Assembly: GCF_001262505.1 (NCBI RefSeq)
Contig: NZ_KQ410753.1
Coordinates: 1-37,659 of the forward strand
Source: Shinella sp. SUS2
GTDB taxonomy: Bacteria; Pseudomonadota; Alphaproteobacteria; Rhizobiales; Rhizobiaceae
Length of the DNA stretch: 37,659 bases
Reading direction: 5' to 3'
Shown here: positions 16,274-26,100 of the stretch, in pieces
Layout of the letters: every line of letters begins with the position of its first letter
Position numbering within the stretch: the first letter of the stretch is position 1
Translations under genes and position numbers: made by a program
Notes under the pieces: model-generated
What the model was told of the DNA's origin: nothing
Databases searched by the model: none
What the model saw: only the letters and a program-made list of their open reading frames with translations

Positions 16274-17158
16274 ATGGCGTTCAAAGGTATCATTCTGGCG
16301 GGGGGAAGCGGCACGCGCCTTTATCCTCTCACCATCGCGGTTTCGAAGCAGATCCTGCCGATCTACGACAAGCCGATGATCTACTATCCGCTCAGCGTGC
16401 TCATGCTGGCGGGCATCCGCGAGATCCTCATCATCTCCACGCCGCGCGACCTGCCGCTGTTCCAGGAACTGCTCGGCGACGGATCGGATTTCGGCATCGA
16501 ACTTTCCTACGCCGTGCAGCCCCAGCCGAGCGGGCTCGCCGAAGCCTTCATCATCGGCCGGGAGTTCATCGGCTCCTCCTCGGTCGCCATGGTTCTCGGC
16601 GACAACATCTTCTTCGGCGACGGGCTTTCAGACCTCTGCCGGCAGGCGGCAGCGCGCGAAAGCGGCGCGTCCGTCTTCGCCTATTACGTCAACGACCCGC
16701 AGCGTTACGGCGTGGTGGAGTTCGATGCCGGCGGCACGGCGTTGTCCATCGAGGAAAAACCCGTCGTCCCGAAATCGAGCTGGGCAGTGACCGGCCTCTA
16801 TTTCTATGACAACGACGTCGTCGACATCGCCGCCTCCATCACCCCGTCCGCCCGCGGCGAACTGGAGATCACCACTGTCAACAGCACCTATCTCGAACGG
16901 GGCAAGCTGCATGTGAAGCAGCTCGGCCGCGGTTATGCCTGGCTCGACACCGGTACGCTCGACAGCCTGCACGAGGCCTCCGCCTTCGTAAGGACCATCG
17001 AGCACCGGCAGGGTATCAAGATCGCCTGCCCGGAGGAGATCGGCGTGGAAATGGGCTGGCTACCCGTCGACAGGATGTTGCAGCGGGCGGAACAAATGGG
17101 GCGCAGCGAATACGCCAACTACCTGCGCCGGCGCGCCCGGGAGCTCGGCACGGCATGA
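16274..17158 (+). CDS. rfbA: Glucose-1-phosphate thymidylyltransferase
   Basis: RmlA makes dTDP-glucose from glucose-1-phosphate and dTTP, the entry step to dTDP-rhamnose. The 294-residue protein has the activating loop GGSGTRLYPLT at 10-20, the following SKQILPIYDKPMIYYPLS, the GDNIFFG metal motif, IEEKP and the WLDTGT motif near the C-terminus. The ATG at 16274 is chosen because homology begins there; the longer frame adds 23 non-family residues. No strong ribosome site is visible. Its stop overlaps the rfbC start (ATGA), so the two are translationally coupled. Confidence 0.96.
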   Translation: MAFKGIILAGGSGTRLYPLTIAVSKQILPIYDKPMIYYPLSVLMLAGIREILIISTPRDLPLFQELLGDGSDFGIELSYAVQPQPSGLAEAFIIGREFIGSSSVAMVLGDNIFFGDGLSDLCRQAAARESGASVFAYYVNDPQRYGVVEFDAGGTALSIEEKPVVPKSSWAVTGLYFYDNDVVDIAASITPSARGELEITTVNSTYLERGKLHVKQLGRGYAWLDTGTLDSLHEASAFVRTIEHRQGIKIACPEEIGVEMGWLPVDRMLQRAEQMGRSEYANYLRRRARELGTA

Positions 17159-17715
17159 GCGAGATACGTCCCACCAGGCTCGACGGCGTGCTCGAAATCG
17201 TGCCCGCCCGCTTCGGCGATGCGCGTGGCTTCTTTTCCGAGACCTACAACGCCGCCCGGCTCGCGAGCTGCGGCATCGACCTCACCTTCGTGCAGGACAA
17301 TCATTCCCTGTCCGCAAGGCGCGGCGTGCTGCGGGGGCTACATTATCAATTGCCCCCGCGGGCGCAGGACAAGCTCGTCCGTGTCGTCCGCGGAGCGATC
17401 TTCGATGTGGCGGTCGATATCCGCAGGGGGTCTCCGACCTTCGCCCAATGGGTCGGCGTCGAACTTTCCGCAGAAAAATGGAACCAGCTCCTGGTTCCCA
17501 AGGGGTTCGCCCACGGCTTCGTCACGCTTACCGAGAATACGGAGGTCGTTTATAAGGTGACGGACTACTATTCGCCCGAGCATGACCGATCGATCCGTTA
17601 CGACGACCCCGACATCGCCATCGACTGGCCGATCGCCGCTGGCGACCTGCAGCTATCCGACAAGGACCTCGCCGCCGCCCGGTTGGCGGAAGCTGACGTC
17701 TTTTCCTGGCAATAG
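17155..17715 (+). CDS. rfbC: dTDP-4-dehydrorhamnose 3,5-epimerase
   Basis: RmlC epimerises dTDP-4-keto-6-deoxyglucose at C3 and C5. The 186-residue cupin protein has FSETYN, FVQDNHSLSARRGVLRGLHYQ with the catalytic His, VDIRRGSPTF, and PKGFAHGF. The length is typical. It overlaps rfbA by four bases and converges with the large capsule-type gene 6 bases downstream. With rfbA, rfbB and rfbD this completes the rhamnose donor pathway. Confidence 0.96.
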   Translation: MSEIRPTRLDGVLEIVPARFGDARGFFSETYNAARLASCGIDLTFVQDNHSLSARRGVLRGLHYQLPPRAQDKLVRVVRGAIFDVAVDIRRGSPTFAQWVGVELSAEKWNQLLVPKGFAHGFVTLTENTEVVYKVTDYYSPEHDRSIRYDDPDIAIDWPIAAGDLQLSDKDLAAARLAEADVFSWQ

Positions 17716-17721
17716 ATCGGC

Positions 17722-20118
17722 TTACTGCGGGCGCTTGAACCGCTGCTGACCGAGGATGACGCCGAGGAGCGGCGCTCGCATGATCCAGAGGCGCAATTTC
17801 ACGCGCTTGTTGGTCGGCAGGCGGGCAAGCGCCGCTTTCTGGGCCGCAACCGCCGCTTTCCGGTCGCCAGCCAGAAGATAAGCCTCGGCCGCGTGGCGCA
17901 AGAGGTTCGGCTGGCTCTCCTTCAGCGCGAAAGCCTGGACCAGTTGTTCTGCCGCCTGTCCATAACGACCTTCCCGATAGGCGGTAAAGCCGGACATGCT
18001 GAGTGCTTCGGCGCTTGATGGATCCGGCTCACCCATAAATCGCGTCGGCGCCATTTTAGCTCCGGCATAACTCAGCCAGGAAAAGCGCACCATCTCGTTC
18101 AAGCGGCCGAGCCGCTCTGCCGCATCCTTCCAGCGCAGTTCCGTCACGCGGATGTCCTTGTAGCCGTGGCTCTTGCGGGTCTGGAACTCGACGATGTGGT
18201 CCGTGGCGCGGAAACGGGAATATTTTCTGAGGATGAACCAGGCGGTGATGCGAAGAACGAGGTCACGCGCAGGCCGCTCAAGTTCTCCCTTCTTCAGCGC
18301 GGCAATGCCAGCGGCGGCGGAGGGCGCGCGATAGCCTGCCCCGGCGAGATTGTAGAAGGCGTTGCCGAGGGTGATCGTGACCGTCTCGTGCAGGAGAGAG
18401 AGAAGGCCGACGCCAGAATTGTAGCAGAGCGTGGCATCGACGCTGTCGATGAGGGCATGGATGTTGTCATCTCTTTCCGCCGTGACGACGTTCGGGCTTG
18501 AAAGAGGAAGGTCTGTCTTCGACAGGGGGTGCGGCTTTATGATGAAGAGGACGTCGGCATTGTCAGCCACCAAAGACGCCAGGGACGCCAGGAACTGCGG
18601 GTAGGATTGTTCACCGCGGAGGAACAGGGTGACGGCCATGTCGTCTTCCAGCTGGAGCGGCACGAAGCATTTGAGGCGGCGGTCGTCCTGGAGATGGCGG
18701 TATTTTGCGGCCGTCTCCTCGTAAACGCCCATCTGTTCGAGGGTCTTGCCGCCCCCGCGCAGGTCGTCGACATAGGCCCGGGCATCTTCCAGTTCTTCGG
18801 TGGAAAACGTTTCCGCAAGGAAGGCGGCTTCGGAAAAGCGCTCGCTGTTGTAGCAGACGTCCTCGTCATAATAGATCGTCTCCGGCAAGGCGCCCCTTTC
18901 GATGACAATCGTGTGCCGGCCGAGCGCCTTGGCCTTGTCGAAGATCGGGCGGAAGGCGGCGTGGCTCTTCATGTAAGGATTGAAGATGGCGATGTCGTCG
19001 ATCCGGCCCTGTTCAAGGCCGGAAAGGATTTCGCCGACCGCGTCCGCCTTGTCGGAGAGGACGGGAACGAGCCGGTAGCCGAGAAGCCGGAGCGGCAGGA
19101 AATAGCCCAGCGTGTCCTTGTTCTTGCACAGGCAGGCAATTGTCTTTTTGCGGTCGAGATGGTCGATCGACAGCAACCTTGTGCGATCGGCGAGATACTT
19201 TTGCGCCGCGGAAAGGAAATTCTCCCGTTTCCTGTCGCCAGACGCATACCACGCCTGTTCCTTCGCGCGAGGATGGTGCCGGTGGAAAACCTTGAGCCCC
19301 AACCCCTCCGTCGGCTGAGAAAGCAGCTCGAAGAGCCTGCGAAAGCCGACATAGGGCCGCGCCTGATAGAAATTGGCCCTAAGCGGGCCGAACAGGTCCT
19401 TTTCGGGCTCCTCCGGTAAAGGCAGAAGGCCCGCATGGAGGCAGAAGCGCAGCAGGAATTCGAAATCTTCAGATCCATGCCCACGGAAGGATGGATCATA
19501 GCCTCCGACGAGGGAGAACATCTTCCGACTGATCAGGAAGACGTTCGAATAGGGCGCGACATAACGCTCATCTGGGCCGCTCACCTCGGAATAGTTCAGC
19601 GTGAAGGCGAATTTACGCAGGAGGAATGATTGTTGCTCGGCGCTGCCAAGGCTTTCGAGCTGCTGCGTCTCGGCGGCCCCAAGATGAAAGGCCGGCGGAT
19701 TGAGCATGACGTCGATGACATTGCGCATATCGAGCGCGCTCGCCGTCTCCGCCAGCCGCTGGAAGAGATCGCGTTCACTGATGAAATCAGGATCGCAGAA
19801 GTAAATGAAATCCGTAGCGCACAGCGATGCACCGATATTACGGGCAAGCGACAGCGAGAACACACCTGGATCATCGACGAAATGATAGCGATAGCCGCGT
19901 CGTGTGCAGATGGCTGCAATGGCGTTTCGGTGCGAGGGCTCCGATCCGAAATCCACGACAACGATCGGCGGGCAAGGCTGGTAGTATTCAGCCATCGCAT
20001 CCAGTCGGTCGGCAATCCAGGGATTGCCGTCATGAAGGCGGACGCAGAACACCATGGTGATGTCCTGCACGCCGATCGGCGCACCCGTTCTACCGGGGGA
20101 GGTTTCTGCGGAACTCAT
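17722..20118 (-). CDS. GT2-type glycosyltransferase fused to capsule-synthesis (KpsS-like) domain, short TPR-like tail
   Basis: This 798-residue protein combines two enzyme-like parts. Residues about 18-300 are a GT-A domain: DPD at 109-111 and GHGSEDFE at 213-220, as in GT2/GT27-type transferases. Residues about 325-660 resemble the KpsS/KpsC capsule family: VPLQLEDDMAV at 486-496, KPHP at 528-531, and CYNSGVGLLSLLH at 565-577. The last 110 residues look like one or two TPR helices. KpsC/KpsS proteins transfer Kdo when building the lipid linker of capsules; whether this hybrid does so is not shown. It is the last gene of the minus-strand cysD run. A close paralogue lies at 33356-35674 in the same orientation; the two share near-identical stretches even at DNA level. 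Confidence 0.75.
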   Translation of the reverse strand: MSSAETSPGRTGAPIGVQDITMVFCVRLHDGNPWIADRLDAMAEYYQPCPPIVVVDFGSEPSHRNAIAAICTRRGYRYHFVDDPGVFSLSLARNIGASLCATDFIYFCDPDFISERDLFQRLAETASALDMRNVIDVMLNPPAFHLGAAETQQLESLGSAEQQSFLLRKFAFTLNYSEVSGPDERYVAPYSNVFLISRKMFSLVGGYDPSFRGHGSEDFEFLLRFCLHAGLLPLPEEPEKDLFGPLRANFYQARPYVGFRRLFELLSQPTEGLGLKVFHRHHPRAKEQAWYASGDRKRENFLSAAQKYLADRTRLLSIDHLDRKKTIACLCKNKDTLGYFLPLRLLGYRLVPVLSDKADAVGEILSGLEQGRIDDIAIFNPYMKSHAAFRPIFDKAKALGRHTIVIERGALPETIYYDEDVCYNSERFSEAAFLAETFSTEELEDARAYVDDLRGGGKTLEQMGVYEETAAKYRHLQDDRRLKCFVPLQLEDDMAVTLFLRGEQSYPQFLASLASLVADNADVLFIIKPHPLSKTDLPLSSPNVVTAERDDNIHALIDSVDATLCYNSGVGLLSLLHETVTITLGNAFYNLAGAGYRAPSAAAGIAALKKGELERPARDLVLRITAWFILRKYSRFRATDHIVEFQTRKSHGYKDIRVTELRWKDAAERLGRLNEMVRFSWLSYAGAKMAPTRFMGEPDPSSAEALSMSGFTAYREGRYGQAAEQLVQAFALKESQPNLLRHAAEAYLLAGDRKAAVAAQKAALARLPTNKRVKLRLWIMRAPLLGVILGQQRFKRPQ

Positions 20119-20164
20119 TCGTCATCCTTGGTCGTAAAGAAAGACACACCCACCGCCGCTTTCA

Positions 20165-22861
20165 TCAGGGCAGGAAAGGCCGGCCTGGAAAGAACCGGCG
20201 CAGCCATTGCGGCAAGGCTGCATCCCGCCTCCTGCGCTGCAGCCGCTTGTTTTCGGGCAAGCGCTTCAAAGCCTCATCCAGGCATTCCAGCGCCAAAGCG
20301 TCCGCACCGCGCTTCAGATAGCATTCCGCTAGGCATCGCAGGTGCTCGACCTCATCGGGTTCGCGCGTACGTAGGGCCTCAAAAAGCTGCGTTGCCTTTC
20401 TGTAATCGCCTGCGGCGAAGGCTTCCCGTGCCTTTTCGCTCAGTTTCCCGGCCGGCAGAATCATCCAGTCGGCGAGGGGACCACCATGCCGCTGGACGCC
20501 GGTTTCGAGGAGGAGTTTATGGAGATTCCGATCCTCCGGAAGCCAGCGATGGGCAATCTCAAAGAGGCGATCGGCATCCTCGTAATCTCCCGCCAAACGC
20601 ACGGCTTTCGCCAGCTCAATGAGCGTACGCGCGGCACCCCTGCCATCGGGAACCCATCGGCGTGCGGTCTCAAAGAGCCGCGCAGCTTCATCACGCTCGC
20701 CGGCTGCATGCGCCACCTTGCCCGCTTCGGTCATGGCACGGGACAGGTTTTTGTTGGCAAGCTGCCGCCGGTTGGCAATCGCAAACAGGCGAAGCGCTTC
20801 GTCATATTCGCCTTTCTCGCAGGCCGCACTTCCCATGCGGATGAATGTATTGATAGCCTTCGTCTCTTCCTGCACCCCCTCACGGCCACCGAAGGAAAAA
20901 TAGAGCGGTGCCTTGAGAGAAACGTTTCCCGGAACCTGCCCCAGAGCGATGGGAGCTTCGGTCAGTCCGCGGATGACGGAAAAAAGGATACGGTTTGTCG
21001 TCCCTCCCGCGCTGGAGGGAACCTGATCGGCAACGCCGAACGAATAGAAATCCTCGGTCAGGTAGCGCAGGAAGCTCAGCCGCCTGTCCTCATCCGGTAA
21101 GGAGGCCTCCTTGACAGCCGCGACCAGCGCCTCCCTTTCGGAAACCGTGCACGCAAGGCCGGGCTGGGCGTAGAAGGCTTCGCCGCAGCAGATCACGGGC
21201 TTGCCTTTTGCAAGCGCCGCAAGACCGAGACCGGAGTTGAGAACGACGACCGACGCAGCCAAGTCAATCAGATCGGCCGCTTCCTCGTTCTCCTCCACGA
21301 AGAGGACATGCGCCATATCAGCGACGGCGGCGCCTGGCGTGCATTTTGCCACAACGAGATAGGTCTGCGGATCAAGCACATCTGCGAGATAAGCGATCCA
21401 GTCCTTGAATGTATCAGCCCCACCGCAAGGGCCAGCGAAGGCGCGGGCCATTCCGCCATCCAGGTCTTGCATATCCACAAGCACCATCCGCCGCCCGCCG
21501 ATACCAAGTCGTTCGGCGAGAGCTGGCCCTGCCACCTCGGTGTCCTCCGCAAGTGTGGGCTTTTCGCTTTCCAGCCAGTCCAACACCCTCTGCCGGGCAG
21601 CCTCGTCCAGAGGCTTGTCCCAACGCGCCGCCGCATACGAGGCACTGTCAGCACAAAACCCTTCTGGATCGAAGAACCAGCTTCCCGGCAGCCCACCCTG
21701 CCCCCAGACAACAAGACGCCGCCCCGCCGCCTTGAGGCCCTTGTACAGGGAGCAGCGATGGTCATTGCCATAGGGGTCGAGGAAAAGGATCCGGGTAAAC
21801 CCTTCTGCATCCAGGGTGCGGCTCAGCAGGTCGCTATCGGCGAAATCCCCCTCCTGCCGGATCCGATAATGCCCGAAGGCGGGGAAAGCATGCCGTAGCG
21901 CCCGGAGGGCCGGAGCATCTTCCTCGGCAAGGACAAGCGTCTTTTCCCGGGAATGCAGGTCTTCCATGGGCAGGAGCCAGGACGCACCGGTATCATAGGC
22001 TTCCATGATGCCGGAGACGCGCTCCTGGTTTTCCGTCATTGGCGTCACATAGCTCGCATCCTCGCGCTGCGGGTGCCACAGATGAGCCATCTGCAGGCCG
22101 CGCTGGAAGACGTCGATGCCATAGAGCGCGAAATAGGCCCGGAACCCCTCATAGCGCTGGATCGCGTTGCGGCGGGTGTTGAGATAATAATTGCCCGTGC
22201 GCGGTCCCTTCGGCCCGTAGCTTGCGAGCCGGTGCAGAAGCTCGAAATCCTCCGCCCCATGGCCGACGAAACTCTTGTCGTGCCCGCCGATCGCCAGGAG
22301 ATGGTAGCGGCTGGCGACGATCGCCGAGATCGCATAGGTGTGATTCTGGTAGACCGTCCTGTCGTCCCGCATCACCCCGTCATGCAGCAGCGTATCAGCG
22401 AAGGCCGCCTCCCTGCGTGCGAAGAGATCCAGGTAACGCCGGGTGAAATCCTCCGTCATGTAGGCGCCGGGCAAAGCGAAGAAGGTGTAGGCATTGTCGG
22501 GCATGCCCCGCAGCCGCGTCTCCTCCAGCACGCGCTCGTAGCTGCGCGGCGACATGAGGAAGTCGATGTCGTGGTAGAGGACCAGCGGCGTTTGCGCATG
22601 CTGTGTGCCGATGTCGCGCGCATGGCCGACGCTGAAAGGGGCATCGCCCGTTTCCACGCGCACCAGCCGCGTTCCCGTCGCGGCGGCAAGATCGCGCAGC
22701 TCTCCCGCTCTTTCCACCGGCGTGCCGTAATCGACGATAAGCGGCGCATACCCCTGAGGCAGTGTCGCAATGATCCGCGCGATGCGCTCGGGCTCGTCGT
22801 AAAGCCGGTCGGCGGAGAGACGCACGGGAATGACGGCCGTGATGAGCGGTTTTTCGAACAA
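20165..22861 (-). CDS. Large GT2-type/capsule-synthesis-like protein with C-terminal TPR-like repeats
   Basis: This 898-residue protein is a more distant member of the same hybrid type. A GT-A domain at about 5-280 has HDID at 97-100 and GHGAEDFE at 200-207. The middle (about 310-640) looks like a diverged GT-B capsule-family domain, with VVLNSGLGLAALAKGKPVICCGEAFY matching the end of the KpsC/KpsS pattern, but the KPHP motif is replaced. Residues about 680-870 form several helical TPR-like repeats (for example AACEKGEYDEALRLFAIA, FAAGDYRKATQLFEAL). The changed motifs suggest the middle domain may be inactive or act on another substrate. Its start is 13 bases after the kpsC-like stop, so it belongs to the same operon. 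Confidence 0.7.
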   Translation of the reverse strand: MFEKPLITAVIPVRLSADRLYDEPERIARIIATLPQGYAPLIVDYGTPVERAGELRDLAAATGTRLVRVETGDAPFSVGHARDIGTQHAQTPLVLYHDIDFLMSPRSYERVLEETRLRGMPDNAYTFFALPGAYMTEDFTRRYLDLFARREAAFADTLLHDGVMRDDRTVYQNHTYAISAIVASRYHLLAIGGHDKSFVGHGAEDFELLHRLASYGPKGPRTGNYYLNTRRNAIQRYEGFRAYFALYGIDVFQRGLQMAHLWHPQREDASYVTPMTENQERVSGIMEAYDTGASWLLPMEDLHSREKTLVLAEEDAPALRALRHAFPAFGHYRIRQEGDFADSDLLSRTLDAEGFTRILFLDPYGNDHRCSLYKGLKAAGRRLVVWGQGGLPGSWFFDPEGFCADSASYAAARWDKPLDEAARQRVLDWLESEKPTLAEDTEVAGPALAERLGIGGRRMVLVDMQDLDGGMARAFAGPCGGADTFKDWIAYLADVLDPQTYLVVAKCTPGAAVADMAHVLFVEENEEAADLIDLAASVVVLNSGLGLAALAKGKPVICCGEAFYAQPGLACTVSEREALVAAVKEASLPDEDRRLSFLRYLTEDFYSFGVADQVPSSAGGTTNRILFSVIRGLTEAPIALGQVPGNVSLKAPLYFSFGGREGVQEETKAINTFIRMGSAACEKGEYDEALRLFAIANRRQLANKNLSRAMTEAGKVAHAAGERDEAARLFETARRWVPDGRGAARTLIELAKAVRLAGDYEDADRLFEIAHRWLPEDRNLHKLLLETGVQRHGGPLADWMILPAGKLSEKAREAFAAGDYRKATQLFEALRTREPDEVEHLRCLAECYLKRGADALALECLDEALKRLPENKRLQRRRRDAALPQWLRRFFPGRPFLP

Positions 22862-22874
22862 GACGCGACCTCCT

Positions 22875-24152
22875 CTATTTCCGTGCGTCGAACGGATAGA
22901 GGACCCGTCCGACGATGCGCGCTTTCAGAGATGTCCTCTCGCGGAAGAAGCGGATCGGATTGGCCCTGTATTTCTCGACGAGCCTCCTGTTGCCGCCCCA
23001 CCCGATGAGGGGGATGAGGATGAAAGGCAAAAGGTGGCGCCAGCCGAGGATGCCATAAGCGCCCCAGGGCCGCCATTCATCCGGCTTGGCATCGCCAAAT
23101 TCGTTCCGGTATTTTTCCGGGTTTTCAAGGCGCAGCTTCAACCATTCGACAGTCTGCTCGAATGTGGAACGCGCGCCCGTCACCGGCTCGAAATAGGTCG
23201 GATAGCGAAGATAGGCGGCGGCGAAGACCTCTTCCACCGTGCGCCGACGCGTGCGCCTAGGATTGGGCTGCCGGTCGTCGGTAAGGCCCCAGCCCGCGTA
23301 GAAGGGACAGCCGAGCACGGTCAGCGGAATGCCACGCAGCAGCGCCTCGAAGCCGCCGAGCGAGGTGATCGCATAGGCCTTGTCGATCGTTTCGAAGGAC
23401 CGGGCGAGTGGAATCTTTTCCCTGAGGATGCGGCAGAGATGGGCGACCTCCTGCGGATCCGACTGGGCGTCGCGCACGCCGTTCAGGATATCCGGATGCG
23501 GCTTGTAGAGGATTTCGGCACCCGGATTTTCCGCGGCGGCGAGCCGCACGAGGTCGTTGTTGCCAAATTTCCGGTCGCATCCATAGAGGATGGAGGCGTC
23601 ATCCTCGACCTGGCCGATGACGAGCACGCGCGGCTTCGTCTTCTCCCCGAGCAGGTCCGCAAGGGAGAGGCTCGACACCATGTTGTACTTGCTGAGGCCG
23701 CCTTCCACGATGAGGCGGATGCCCTCCCTCGCCCGTTCCAGAAGATCCGGATCGCCGGAAAAATCATGCGTCTCCAGCATCACTTCCAGGTCTGATGGCC
23801 CCCGGCTGTCGAAATAGGGCCGGCGGCTGTCGAGCGAGAGCGACAGGGGCGGCGTACGCGCAGCGTTGGGCCGGTTCGATCGCAGAAAACCGTCTTCGAT
23901 GAAGAAACAGGGGATGCCTCGGTCCCGCACGAAGGTCTCGAGATTGGCCGGCAGATTGTGGCCCCAGATGAAGACCTCCGCCCCCCTCGTCGCCGCGATG
24001 CGCGCCATCCATTTGCGCTCGAACGCCTCCGCCGTGACGTTCAGCGGCAGATAGACGAAGCGCCGTTCCGGAAAGAAGGACTGGAAGACAGCCCGCTTCC
24101 AGCCGTTCATATGGAGCGCAAAGGTCGGGATTTTCGGTGCGTCGGTCGCCAT
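22875..24152 (-). CDS. KpsC-like capsular polysaccharide glycosyltransferase (single module)
   Basis: This 425-residue protein carries the classical KpsC signature in order: EDGFLRS at 86-92, GQVEDDASI at 180-188, YKPHPD at 216-221, TSLGGFEALLRG at 263-274, and PFYAGWGLTDD at 283-293. In group 2 type capsules KpsC makes a poly-Kdo linker on phosphatidylglycerol. Enterobacterial KpsC has two such modules; this one has one, so it may do only one of the linkages or act in another sulfated or capsular glycan. The ATG at 24152 is used because homology begins just after it. It lies 46 bases after cysNC, in the same run of genes. No KpsMT exporter is in the window. Confidence 0.85.
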   Translation of the reverse strand: MATDAPKIPTFALHMNGWKRAVFQSFFPERRFVYLPLNVTAEAFERKWMARIAATRGAEVFIWGHNLPANLETFVRDRGIPCFFIEDGFLRSNRPNAARTPPLSLSLDSRRPYFDSRGPSDLEVMLETHDFSGDPDLLERAREGIRLIVEGGLSKYNMVSSLSLADLLGEKTKPRVLVIGQVEDDASILYGCDRKFGNNDLVRLAAAENPGAEILYKPHPDILNGVRDAQSDPQEVAHLCRILREKIPLARSFETIDKAYAITSLGGFEALLRGIPLTVLGCPFYAGWGLTDDRQPNPRRTRRRTVEEVFAAAYLRYPTYFEPVTGARSTFEQTVEWLKLRLENPEKYRNEFGDAKPDEWRPWGAYGILGWRHLLPFILIPLIGWGGNRRLVEKYRANPIRFFRERTSLKARIVGRVLYPFDARK

Positions 24153-24198
24153 CGCTCTATCGTCTCCACATCCGGGCGCAACGCCGGGATGCGGTCGA

Positions 24199-26100
24199 TC
24201 ATCCCCCCATCCGGCTTTCCAGAACCGCGTGGATCCGCATCGCCAGCTCGTCCGGCTCGGTTCCGACGGTCTCGAGGTGCACTTCGGGGTTTTCGGGCGC
24301 TTCATAGGGCGAACTGATGCCCGTGAAATTGGCGAGCTCGCCGCGCAGCGCCTTCTTGTAGAGCCCCTTCGGATCGCGCCGCGCGCATTCCTCGATGGGC
24401 GTATCGACAAACACCTCGATGAACTCGCCCTCGACCATCAGATCCCTTGCAAGCTGCCGTTCCGAGCGGAAGGGCGAGATGAAGGAGACCAGCACGATGA
24501 GACCAGCATCGGTCATCAGCTTGGCGACTTCGGCCACCCGACGGATGTTTTCGACACGGTCCTCGGCGGTGAAGCCGAGATCCTTGTTGAGGCCATGGCG
24601 GACATTGTCGCCGTCAAGCATGTAGGTATGGCGGCCTTCGGCATGCAGCAGTTTTTCCAGATGGTTGGCGACCGTCGACTTGCCGGAGCCGGAAAGTCCG
24701 GTGAACCAGACGACCGCGGCTTTCTGGTGCTTCAGGACCGCCCGCGCCGTGCGGTCGACCTCCATCGCCTGCCAGTGCACATTGTCGGCCCGGCGTAGCC
24801 CGAAATCGATCATGCCGGCGCCGACCGTCCGGTTGCTCATCCGGTCGATCAGGACGAAGTTGCCGGTCACACGGTTGGCGGCGTAGCTGTCGAAGGCGAT
24901 CGGCGCCCGGGTCGAGAAATTGCACACCGCAACGCCGTTCATGTGCAGCGCCTTGGCGGCGAGATGGGCGAAGGTGTTGACGTCGACCTCGTATTTGAGG
25001 GCTGTCACCGTCGTCTCGACACTGTCCGTTTCGGTGCGCAGGATGTAGCTGCGGCCGGGGATCATCGGGTTCGCATCGAACCAGATGACATGCGCCTGGA
25101 ACTGGTCGGCAACGGTCGGTCGGTCGTCGGGGGCGACCAGAATGTTGCCGCGCGAGACTTCGAGCTGGTCCTCGAGGACCAATGTCACCGCCTGCCCTTC
25201 CATGGCGCGATCGAGCGAACCATCCCGGGTGACGATCTCCTTGATCCGCGTCGACTGGCCGGATTTGGCGACGATCACCGTGTCACCGACGGCGACGGCG
25301 CCGGAGGCGACCTGGCCGGCGAAACCGCGGAAATCGAGATCCGGGCGGGAAACGTACTGGACCGGGAACCGGAAGGGTTTTTCGCGGTTAGCCTCCTCGA
25401 CCGGAACCGTTTCCAGATGCTCGAGCAGATGCGGCCCCTGATACCAAGGCGTATTCTCTGAGCGGCGGGTAACGTTGTCGCCGTGACGGGCCGACAGCGG
25501 GATCGGCTGGATCGTGGCAAAGCCGAGTGCGCCGGCAAAGGCCCTGAACTCCGCGACGATCTTGTCGAATACCGCCCGGTCGTAGCCGACGAGGTCGATC
25601 TTGTTGACGGCGAGCACGATATGCCGGATGCCGAGCAACGAGGCGATATAGGCATGGCGACGGGTCTGCCGCAGGATGCCCTGGCGCGCATCGATCAGCA
25701 CGACGGCAAGGTCTGCCGTCGAGGCGCCTGTCGCCATATTGCGGGTATATTCCTCATGGCCGGGTGTATCGGCGACGATGAACTTCCGCCGATCGGTGGC
25801 AAAGAAGCGATAGGCGACGTCGATGGTGATGCCCTGCTCGCGCTCGGCCTCCAGCCCATCGACCAGCAGCGCAAAATCGATCTCGTCGCCGGCCGTTCCG
25901 TGCTTCTTGCTGTCGCGCTCGAGCGCGGCGAGCTGGTCCTCGAAGATCAGCTTGGTGTCGTAGAGCAGGCGGCCGATCAGGGTCGACTTGCCGTCGTCCA
26001 CCGAGCCGCAGGTGAGGAAACGCAGCAGGGACTTGTTCTCCTGCTCGCGCAGATAATCGGCAATCCCCTTTGCGGAAAGGTCCGAAGCGACGGTCGCCAT
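24199..26100 (-). CDS. cysNC: Bifunctional sulfate adenylyltransferase subunit 1 / adenylylsulfate kinase
   Basis: This 633-residue fusion (also known as NodQ type) has a CysN GTPase half: P-loop GSVDDGKS at 32-39, DTPGHEEY at 111-118, NKIDL at 166-170, and then EF-Tu-like barrels. A CysC kinase half starts at about 455, with P-loop GLSGSGKS at 468-475 and FISPFRSER later. CysN with CysD makes APS from sulfate and ATP, driven by GTP hydrolysis; CysC phosphorylates APS to PAPS, the donor for sulfotransferases. The start overlaps the cysD stop (TGATG). The following genes in the run are capsule-type transferases, not cysteine-synthesis genes, so it is likely meant to feed a sulfotransferase. 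Confidence 0.96.
   Translation of the reverse strand: MATVASDLSAKGIADYLREQENKSLLRFLTCGSVDDGKSTLIGRLLYDTKLIFEDQLAALERDSKKHGTAGDEIDFALLVDGLEAEREQGITIDVAYRFFATDRRKFIVADTPGHEEYTRNMATGASTADLAVVLIDARQGILRQTRRHAYIASLLGIRHIVLAVNKIDLVGYDRAVFDKIVAEFRAFAGALGFATIQPIPLSARHGDNVTRRSENTPWYQGPHLLEHLETVPVEEANREKPFRFPVQYVSRPDLDFRGFAGQVASGAVAVGDTVIVAKSGQSTRIKEIVTRDGSLDRAMEGQAVTLVLEDQLEVSRGNILVAPDDRPTVADQFQAHVIWFDANPMIPGRSYILRTETDSVETTVTALKYEVDVNTFAHLAAKALHMNGVAVCNFSTRAPIAFDSYAANRVTGNFVLIDRMSNRTVGAGMIDFGLRRADNVHWQAMEVDRTARAVLKHQKAAVVWFTGLSGSGKSTVANHLEKLLHAEGRHTYMLDGDNVRHGLNKDLGFTAEDRVENIRRVAEVAKLMTDAGLIVLVSFISPFRSERQLARDLMVEGEFIEVFVDTPIEECARRDPKGLYKKALRGELANFTGISSPYEAPENPEVHLETVGTEPDELAMRIHAVLESRMGG

Noticed and set aside
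21953..23008. 351-codon plus-strand frame across the capsule-type genes
   Set aside because: It is antisense to two overlapping recognised genes and carries no motifs.
24199..26100. Nodulation gene nodQ as the name for cysNC
   Set aside because: No nod box, nodH or other nodulation genes are seen; the general name fits the capsule context better.
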